Assembly (NCBI GenBank): GCA_002732675.1
Contig: NVRR01000065.1
Coordinates: forward strand, 1-12,684
Source: Sneathiella sp.
GTDB lineage: Bacteria; Pseudomonadota; Alphaproteobacteria; Sneathiellales; Sneathiellaceae
Direction of reading: 5' to 3'
DNA: 12,684 bases
Positions 7,813 to 12,684 of this stretch are shown piece by piece. The first letter of the stretch is position 1. The number at the start of each line of letters is the position of its first letter. The position numbers and the translations under genes are program-made. The notes beneath the pieces were generated by a model. It worked only from the letters and a program-made list of their open reading frames with translations. It was not told the origin of the DNA and made no database searches.

Positions 7813-8583
7813 ATGGACCGTTTGAAAAACAAAATAGCGCTCATCACAGGTGCCGCAACGGGCATCGGGCTTTCCGCGGCTCGCCGCTTTATAGAAGAAG
7901 GGGCGGCCGTTGTCCTTTGTGATTCTAACGAAAAAGATGGCCAGGCCGCAGCGGACGAGCTTGGCGATCAAGCCTCCTTTATCAGTTTGGACGTCACCCG
8001 GCTGGAAGACTGGACCCACGCCATGCAACAGGTGTTATCCCGGCATAAGCGTCTCGATATTCTGATTAATAATGCTGGAATTCTTGGCACATGTGATCAC
8101 CAGAACATAGAAGATACGGATTTGACGGAATGGCGCCTGGTCAATGCCGTCAACACGGAAGGGGTATTCCTTGGGTGCCAGGCTGCGGTCAAGGCCATGA
8201 AAGAAAACGGTGGCAGCATCGTTAATATTTCTTCTATTGCGGCGATGGTTGGAACCCCTACTCTTGTTGCCTATGGCGCCTCGAAAGCAGCGGTTCGACA
8301 ACTCACCAAAACAGTTGCCATCCATTGCGCTAACAAAAAATACGGCATTCGTTGTAATTCAGTACATCCGGATCCTGTAAAGACGAATATGGGGGATGCC
8401 CTTATGTCGATGTATGGCGGCGATATCAGAACGGGCTGGGAAAATATCCCGAACCGGGTACCGCTGGGTGTCGCTGCGGAAGCCGTAGACATTGCCAATT
8501 GCATTCTTTTTCTGGCGTCAGATGAGGCACGACATCTCACAGGGTCAGAACTGGTCGTCGATGGCGGCCTGACAGCAATCTAA
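7813..8583 (+). CDS. Short-chain dehydrogenase/reductase (classical SDR)
   Basis: This is an NAD(P)-dependent oxidoreductase of the classical SDR type acting on an alcohol/ketone pair; the substrate cannot be read from sequence. The 256 residues are typical. The cofactor-binding TGAATGIG is at 12–19, and Asp37 at the end of the second strand favours NAD(H). Other features are LDV at 59–61, NNAG at 86–89, and the catalytic tetrad Asn114, Ser141, Tyr154 and Lys158 (YGASK). The C-terminal LTGSELVVDGG is characteristic of hydroxysteroid- or cyclopentanol-dehydrogenase-like members. The loop after strand six reads VHPDPVKTNM, with Asp where Gly is usual. The ATG at 7813 follows AAGGG at 7802–7806. 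The next gene starts 18 bp after its stop, so the two are almost certainly co-transcribed. Confidence 0.92.
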   Translation: MDRLKNKIALITGAATGIGLSAARRFIEEGAAVVLCDSNEKDGQAAADELGDQASFISLDVTRLEDWTHAMQQVLSRHKRLDILINNAGILGTCDHQNIEDTDLTEWRLVNAVNTEGVFLGCQAAVKAMKENGGSIVNISSIAAMVGTPTLVAYGASKAAVRQLTKTVAIHCANKKYGIRCNSVHPDPVKTNMGDALMSMYGGDIRTGWENIPNRVPLGVAAEAVDIANCILFLASDEARHLTGSELVVDGGLTAI

Positions 8584-8601
8584 TTATCGGGAACAAAACA
8601 T

Positions 8602-9648
8602 ATGTTGATTAATCATATCGTATTAAAGGGGCTCGTCGAAGAAATCCTGATAGCGGGAGGCAGTGACATGCCGGAGGCAGAAATTGTCGCCGATCATCTT
8701 GTTCTTGCCAATCTCTCCGGGCATGACAGTCACGGGGTCGGCATGATCCCCAACTATGTGCGCAATCTGAAAGCAAAGGTTCTCCACCCCAACCAGCATG
8801 TGGAACGTCTCCGGCAGGATGGATCGATCCTGGTGTTTGACGGCAAAGCCGGGTATGGCCAGGTCATCGCCCGCGAGGCTATGAATGAGGCCATTGACGT
8901 TGCCCGCGACACGGGCCTAGCCCTCACTGCCCTTCGCAATGCCCACCATATTGGCCGGGTTGGCACCTATGGAGAGCAGTGCGCCGATGCGGGCCTGGTC
9001 TCTCTGCATTTCGTTAATGTCACGGGTCATAAGCCCTATGTGGCGCCACATCGCGGATCGGATGGGCGCTTCGGCACCAACCCGATTTGCATCGCGTTGC
9101 CCGATACCACGGACGAACCGCGCATCATTCTGGATTTTGCCACCAGCAAAGTCGCCCTCGGCAAAGTGCGCGTCGCCAATAATAGCGGCCTGAAAATGCC
9201 TGAAGGACTGCTCCTCGATAGCGACGGCAATCCAACGACAGACCCCGCCGTCATGTGGGAAGATAAACCCGGCGCGCTTCTACCGATCGCCGAGCATAAG
9301 GGCTACGGGCTAGCCTTGATGTGCGAGTTGCTATCCGGCGCTATCGGCGGCGGCGGGACATTACAGCCCAAGAATACCCGCGATACCCGGATTATCAACA
9401 ATATGCTGTCCATCCTGATTGACCCGTCGCGCCTCACCGACCCCTCATTTATTGCCAGTGAGATGAAGGCCATGTGCGATTATGCTCGCCAGTCACCTCC
9501 GCGCGAAGGATATGGAAACGTCCTCGTTCCCGGCGACCCTGAGCGACAATTCCGCGAAGAACGCATGGCAAACGGGATCGTCATCGACGATGAAACCTGG
9601 CGGCAGTTTGTCGAGGCCGCAGCCGAACTTGGTGTGACAGTAGCCTGA
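8602..9648 (+). CDS. Malate/L-lactate dehydrogenase (Ldh2) family oxidoreductase, YbiC/HcxB-like
   Basis: The 348-residue protein belongs to the Ldh2/YiaK/YbiC family of NAD(P)-dependent enzymes that interconvert 2-hydroxy and 2-oxo acids. This fold is unrelated to classical lactate dehydrogenases. Diagnostic blocks are SGHDSHGVGMIPNYVR (39–54) with His44 at the position of the catalytic His of YiaK, NAHHIGRVGTYGEQCADAG (113–131), FGTNP (157–161), LDFATSKVALGK (177–188) and AEHKGYGLALMCELLSGA (230–247). From memory these blocks resemble E. coli YbiC (hydroxycarboxylate dehydrogenase B) more than malate dehydrogenase, so a hydroxycarboxylate substrate is likelier, but this is not proven. The ATG at 8602 has CGGGA 9 bp upstream. 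It forms a pair with the SDR gene; the convergent aldolase gene ends 31 bp beyond its stop. Confidence 0.92.
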   Translation: MLINHIVLKGLVEEILIAGGSDMPEAEIVADHLVLANLSGHDSHGVGMIPNYVRNLKAKVLHPNQHVERLRQDGSILVFDGKAGYGQVIAREAMNEAIDVARDTGLALTALRNAHHIGRVGTYGEQCADAGLVSLHFVNVTGHKPYVAPHRGSDGRFGTNPICIALPDTTDEPRIILDFATSKVALGKVRVANNSGLKMPEGLLLDSDGNPTTDPAVMWEDKPGALLPIAEHKGYGLALMCELLSGAIGGGGTLQPKNTRDTRIINNMLSILIDPSRLTDPSFIASEMKAMCDYARQSPPREGYGNVLVPGDPERQFREERMANGIVIDDETWRQFVEAAAELGVTVA

Positions 9649-9679
9649 CCGAAAGGTTGCCTTCGCCTTGTCTCGTCGG

Positions 9680-10456
9680 CTATCGGGCTTTACGAATATT
9701 CGCGAGCAGATTATCGGCGGCGCTGGAGACAAGCGAGGTATCACCGCAACATAAAACAAAGTCAAAGCCGTCCGCGAAGCGCTCATTGGTTTGTTCAATG
9801 CCGGATGAAATAGTGCCGAGGGATTTTGGGCTGGCGATGATTTTGTCGCGGGCTTCTTCAAACAGCGCTTTCACTTCCGGATCGTCGAACTGCCCGAGTT
9901 TTTTAATACTGCCCGATAGATCATAAGGGCCGATAAACAACATATCGACACCGTCGACGGCGGCGATTTCTTCAATATTTCCGACGGCCTCTTTGGTCTC
10001 GATCTGGCAAATAATCATCAGGTCCTTGTTAAGATTCTCAAGATATTCCTGTTTCGTCCGGCCATATCCGCCCGCACGTGCCGCGCCAAAACCGGCGCTT
10101 CGGATACCATCTGGCGGGTAGCGACAGGCTTGCACGGCAGCTTCAGCCTCCGCTCCCGTGTTAACAGAAGGAATCATGATACCTTCGACGCCAATATCCA
10201 GCGCCCGCTTGATTAGCACCGTATCATTCCATGGCACGCGCATCAGAACCGTTGTATCGCTGACGGAGCGAATGGCGCGATGCTGATCCACTGCCGTCAT
10301 CAAACTGCCCGAGCCATGCTCATGGTCGATCATCAACGCATCAAACCCGGCGCCTGCCAAAATCTCGGCCATGTCGGAGGAGTTGGAAAATATCCAGCAG
10401 GCAGCCGTTTGATTCCCGGCTTTTAGTTTTTTCTTGAGTGTATTTGATTGATACAT
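9680..10456 (-). CDS. HpcH/HpaI-family class II pyruvate aldolase
   Basis: This family reversibly cleaves 4-hydroxy-2-oxo acids to pyruvate (or an oxo acid) plus an aldehyde, using a divalent metal. The 258-residue length fits. Catalytic features are FDALMIDHEHGSG (38–50), with His47 matching the general-base His of HpaI, LMRVPWND (71–78) with the substrate-binding Arg73, metal ligands Glu153 in QIET and Asp179 in FIGPYDLS, and IPSVNTGAEAEAAVQACRYP (95–114). The start is the ATG at 10456: AGGA lies 6 bases upstream, and the family N-terminus begins there. The longer open frame to 10648 overlaps the deacetylase gene and has no family character. It is the last gene of a three-gene - strand operon, 25 bp after the deacetylase. 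The natural substrate (sugar-acid or aromatic pathway) cannot be told. Confidence 0.94.
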   Translation of the reverse strand: MYQSNTLKKKLKAGNQTAACWIFSNSSDMAEILAGAGFDALMIDHEHGSGSLMTAVDQHRAIRSVSDTTVLMRVPWNDTVLIKRALDIGVEGIMIPSVNTGAEAEAAVQACRYPPDGIRSAGFGAARAGGYGRTKQEYLENLNKDLMIICQIETKEAVGNIEEIAAVDGVDMLFIGPYDLSGSIKKLGQFDDPEVKALFEEARDKIIASPKSLGTISSGIEQTNERFADGFDFVLCCGDTSLVSSAADNLLANIRKAR

Positions 10457-10462
10457 CTTTTT

Positions 10463-10467
10463 TCCTG
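10463..10467 (-). promoter_or_regulatory. Ribosome binding site fixing the aldolase start
   Basis: On the - strand CAGGA lies just before a run of A/G and the ATG at 10456, with a 6-base spacer. It supports starting the aldolase here and not at the in-frame ATG at 10648 inside the deacetylase gene. Confidence 0.6.
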
Positions 10468-10481
10468 CTCTTTGAGACTGC

Positions 10482-11540
10482 TTAGCGGCCAACGCCATTT
10501 GGTATATAAAATAATGATCCGAACCAGCGCCAGCGGCGATCCGGTCCCAACAATGTGCAATTAATCCGCCCGCGGCTCGATTTGAACGGTGTGCTGACAC
10601 GAACTTCAACTCGCCGCCCTCCAATTTTCTCGATAGGGACGGCTCCACCGGTCTGACTGGACGAAAAGCACGATAGCGTCTTCAGACTGCCATAATTTTC
10701 ATCGATGGTAAATCCGAAGATCGGCGGATTTCGGCTGAGAACATTGTCCGACGGCGTCACATCCTTAACCCGAAACGGCAGGGCATTTGCCGCGAGCCTA
10801 AAGCGGCCAATGCCACCATAATTCTCTGACATGGCAAATCGCGGCAATTCGAAACGGTCATATCCCGAATAGGCAACACCAGACTGCTGGCCAAAGGCGG
10901 CCTTGAACCCGGCGTTTCGAATAACTGTTTTGACCTCATCGCCAAAGGCGCCATAGGGATAGGCGAAGATCGCTGGAACGAAACCAAGTTCCGCATCGAA
11001 GCGCTCATTCGCGGTTTTTATCTCCGCCATAACCTGATCCGGGCTGAGGGCCGGGAGCCGTGTATGAGTATGAGCATGATGGCCAATATGAACACCAGCA
11101 TCGCGCAGCAGCCGGAGTTGATCCCAAGTCATATAGTCGGAAAACCTCTTGTCAACCGGCTCCGTCGAGACAAAAATAGTAAAGGGGAGTTCGGCATCGC
11201 GTAGCATCGGCCAGGCGACATCAAAAACAGATCGGTAGGCATCATCAATGGTCAGGGCAACGGTTCTGTCCGGCAGTTCCTCACCCCGTTCCAACCGATC
11301 GACAATTTCGCTAAGGGGGAGAACAGTATATTTACCGGATTTGAGCTCCGCGATATGGTCGCGGAACTGCTCAGGCTTAATATTGGTACTCGGGTGTTGG
11401 CCCTCCCCAAATCGGTGATACATGATCACGCTGGCCCAATCCGCAGCAACAGCCACGGGCATCAGCAAGCCAAAAGCAACCAATCCCGACATCATCCCGG
11501 TTGCCAGTCGCACAATAATCGAACTTGATCGCGTCCTCAT
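10482..11540 (-). CDS. Exported polysaccharide deacetylase (NodB-homology, CE4-like)
   Basis: This is a metal-dependent deacetylase of N- or O-acetylated polysaccharide, expected in the periplasm. The first 33 residues form a signal peptide (RTRSSSIIVR, hydrophobic stretch, likely cleavage at AVAA/DW). The NodB-type motifs are MYHRF (40–44), TIDDAY (97–102, usual form TFDDG/Y, with the metal Asp pair at 99–100), HHAHTH (154–159, His155 and His159 as the HxxxH ligand pair) and AYPYG (193–197). After the catalytic domain comes a C-terminal extension ending in GRINCTLLGPDRRWRWFG, presumably a beta-rich accessory region. The substrate could be peptidoglycan, an exopolysaccharide or another glycan; sequence does not decide. 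It starts 27 bp after the dipeptidase stop and ends 25 bp before the aldolase start, so all three are probably one transcript. The ATG at 11540 has a modest ACAGG upstream. Confidence 0.92.
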   Translation of the reverse strand: MRTRSSSIIVRLATGMMSGLVAFGLLMPVAVAADWASVIMYHRFGEGQHPSTNIKPEQFRDHIAELKSGKYTVLPLSEIVDRLERGEELPDRTVALTIDDAYRSVFDVAWPMLRDAELPFTIFVSTEPVDKRFSDYMTWDQLRLLRDAGVHIGHHAHTHTRLPALSPDQVMAEIKTANERFDAELGFVPAIFAYPYGAFGDEVKTVIRNAGFKAAFGQQSGVAYSGYDRFELPRFAMSENYGGIGRFRLAANALPFRVKDVTPSDNVLSRNPPIFGFTIDENYGSLKTLSCFSSSQTGGAVPIEKIGGRRVEVRVSTPFKSSRGRINCTLLGPDRRWRWFGSLFYIPNGVGR

Positions 11541-11567
11541 TTTTTTGCCTGTCGTTTCGTTGCCATT

Positions 11568-12119
11568 TCACATCATTTGCGTCCGGGCGGCCCCGTCCGA
11601 GAGCGTAGGATATCGGCGAGGTCTAAACAATTGGTAATGCCACCATTCATTCTGATAAAAATCCCATCCCGCAGCCGACATCAACCCAAGCAACATAGCG
11701 CGGTTCACTTGCGCCTCCGCGGAGATACCAAGTGCGCCATGATGTGACAGGACCGTCATGTCATCGAACCCGGTTCCCATCTCTAGCTCCTCACCAGCAT
11801 CGTTCAACAAGGTCAAATCAATCGCCGCTCCGCGCGCATGGGGGGAGCCATTGCTGGGGTGCGACAAATAGAGAGGGTCCGGCGTATGATCCCAGAGCAT
11901 CTGAACTGCCTCGGTCGGCCGAAAACCATCGAAAAGTTTCAGCCGCAGCCCCATGCTCGCTGCCAGCTCTATGGACTTTCGCAATTTCTCCGCTGCTTCC
12001 GGGTTCAAATAACAGACGTCGCGCTTATAAATTGGCGCCTTGGTAAAATTATTATCGGTGGCGTAGCGGATATCCAAATCCACATCAAATTCTGGCAGCG
12101 TAATCTCTATCAGGGTCAT
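11568..12119 (-). CDS. D-alanyl-D-alanine dipeptidase, VanX/DdpX family
   Basis: This zinc peptidase hydrolyses D-Ala-D-Ala; relatives act in glycopeptide resistance (VanX) or cell-wall dipeptide recycling (DdpX). At 183 residues it is slightly shorter than E. coli DdpX (about 193). Conserved features are LDIRYATDNNF (15–25), FDGFRP with the transition-state Arg67 (63–68), SPHARGAAIDL giving zinc ligands His94 and Asp101, and NEWWHYQ giving the catalytic Glu158 and zinc ligand His161. No signal peptide is seen, so it should be cytoplasmic. No vanH, vanA or vanRS genes are nearby, which argues against a vancomycin-resistance cassette and for a recycling role. It is the first gene of the three-gene operon and divergent from tsaB. 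The Shine-Dalgarno sequence before ATG 12119 is weak. Confidence 0.93.
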   Translation of the reverse strand: MTLIEITLPEFDVDLDIRYATDNNFTKAPIYKRDVCYLNPEAAEKLRKSIELAASMGLRLKLFDGFRPTEAVQMLWDHTPDPLYLSHPSNGSPHARGAAIDLTLLNDAGEELEMGTGFDDMTVLSHHGALGISAEAQVNRAMLLGLMSAAGWDFYQNEWWHYQLFRPRRYPTLSDGAARTQMM

Positions 12120-12236
12120 GGCACTATCATAAGGGAGCCTGAGGCTCTTTATCTGTTGACTTGAAATCCTGCAGCGGAAAGCGTAACACTCCGTGCCAAC
12201 CTGACCCTACATGGCTGGCATCGCGAAGGCAATATG
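12120..12236. other. Divergent intergenic region between vanX-like gene and tsaB
   Basis: This 117-bp gap must hold signals for both directions. A short dyad, GAGCC (12135–12139), TGA, GGCTC (12143–12147), is followed by TTTATCT on the + strand. On the - strand TATGAT at 12132–12127 resembles a -10 box but sits only 7 bp before the vanX start and lacks a -35. TTGACT at 12156–12161 resembles a + strand -35 but has no good -10 at the right spacing. No confident promoter call is possible. Confidence 0.35.
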
Positions 12237-12684
12237 ATGAAAATACTGGCATTGGATACGGCCTTGAATGCTTGCTCTGTTGCGATTATGGACGCCGACG
12301 ATATCTGCGCCCATCTTCATGAGAAACGGCGGCGCGGGCATGCAGAAACCCTTATGCCCATGGTCCAGAGCCTGATGAAAAAGGCGGAACTCTGCTATCA
12401 TGATCTCGACCTGATTGCCGTGACTGTCGGCCCCGGAACTTTTACAGGCCTTCGTATTGGGCTGGCAACGGCACGGGGCATTGCCCTTGCGGCGGACAAG
12501 CCAATTGTCGGGATCACCAGTCTGGAGGCACTTGCGGCCTCGGTCCCACGGGAGATTGCGGCGGGACGACCGATTGTTGCCACCGCGGATGCGCGCCGCT
12601 CTGCTTTCTCTGACTTTTTATTATATGTCATTATCTGTTGTTTTTTGCGGGTCTTGGGCGTATTTTCGAGACTGTCGAATTTAC
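12237..12684 (+). CDS. tsaB: tRNA t6A biosynthesis protein TsaB (YeaZ), 3' part missing or disrupted
   Basis: TsaB is the scaffold partner of TsaD in making N6-threonylcarbamoyladenosine at position 37 of ANN-decoding tRNAs. The N-terminus MKILALDTALNACSVAI and the block TVGPGTFTGLRIGLATARGIAL (about 61–82) are diagnostic, as is the later ATADARR ending at residue 121. GAAGG at 12225–12229 gives 7-base spacing to ATG 12237, which is preferred over the adjacent ATG at 12234. After Arg121 (base 12599) the expected continuation, of the type EVYxQxF, is absent. The frame runs on as AFSDFLLYVIICCFLRVLG with no stop before the window ends. Normal length is about 220–235 residues. Either an element is inserted here or the sequence is chimeric. 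A simple end-of-window truncation does not explain the change. Confidence 0.88.
   Translation, partial: MKILALDTALNACSVAIMDADDICAHLHEKRRRGHAETLMPMVQSLMKKAELCYHDLDLIAVTVGPGTFTGLRIGLATARGIALAADKPIVGITSLEALAASVPREIAAGRPIVATADARRSAFSDFLLYVIICCFLRVLGVFSRLSNL
12603..12684. other. Foreign-looking AT-rich tail after a junction inside tsaB
   Basis: From about 12603 TsaB similarity stops. By my count these 82 bases are about 37% GC with several T-runs, against GC-rich coding sequence just before. A small dyad TTCGA (12665–12669), GACTG, TCGAA (12675–12679) lies near the end. The sudden change is what one would see at the edge of an insertion sequence, but no terminal repeat, target duplication or transposase frame can be confirmed in so short a stretch. 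Confidence 0.45.

Noticed and set aside
10457..10648. In-frame N-terminal extension of the aldolase up to ATG 10648
   Set aside because: It overlaps the 3' end of the deacetylase gene in another frame, has no aldolase-family character, and the ATG at 10456 has a proper ribosome site and the expected family N-terminus.
11568..12119. Glycopeptide (vancomycin) resistance cassette
   Set aside because: Only a VanX-family dipeptidase is present; there is no VanH, VanA/B-type ligase, VanY or VanRS. Stand-alone DdpX-like dipeptidases are known from Gram-negative bacteria.
12135..12152. Intrinsic terminator between vanX-like gene and tsaB
   Set aside because: The stem is only 5 bp and the T-tract is short and broken; no + strand gene ends just upstream that would need it.

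Overview
The window looks like chromosomal DNA of an alphaproteobacterium of moderate GC content. The glnD–murJ–trpS gene run, the DUF2333-type membrane protein, the universal stress protein and tsaB all resemble alphaproteobacterial versions, and the order resembles the housekeeping block of Rhodospirillales-like and related lineages. I could not run a database search, so anything below class is a guess.

Left block (1–6318, all + strand): the 3' two thirds of glnD (PII uridylyltransferase), murJ (lipid II flippase), trpS (tryptophanyl-tRNA synthetase), a DUF2333-like inner-membrane protein and a UspA-family protein. Gaps are 33, 143, 93 and 52 bp, so they could form one or a few transcription units.

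Middle block (6319–12119) reads as an accessory insert. It starts with an AT-rich region carrying a good match to a sigma-54 promoter. Next is a Bax-like glucosaminidase (6575 or 6638 to 7636) followed by a 9-bp hairpin. Then comes a + strand pair: an SDR oxidoreductase and an Ldh2-family hydroxyacid dehydrogenase resembling E. coli YbiC. Convergent to these is a three-gene - strand operon, read right to left: VanX/DdpX-type D-Ala-D-Ala dipeptidase, exported polysaccharide deacetylase, HpcH/HpaI aldolase. Two themes mix here: cell-envelope remodelling (glucosaminidase, deacetylase, dipeptidase) and 2-hydroxy/2-oxo acid chemistry (SDR, Ldh2, aldolase).

Right end (12120–12684): tsaB (tRNA t6A biosynthesis) starts divergently from vanX. 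It is recognisable for about 121 codons, then changes abruptly at about 12600 into AT-rich sequence without TsaB character. This looks like an insertion-element edge or an assembly junction. From memory, many alphaproteobacteria place a NifU-like gene (nfuA) between the stress protein and tsaB. None is present here, so the roughly 6 kb middle block may replace or displace it.

No rRNA, tRNA, CRISPR array or complete mobile element was seen. No familiar defence or biosynthetic system is present. The items most worth a second look are the tsaB break, the sigma-54 site and the vanX–deacetylase–aldolase operon.
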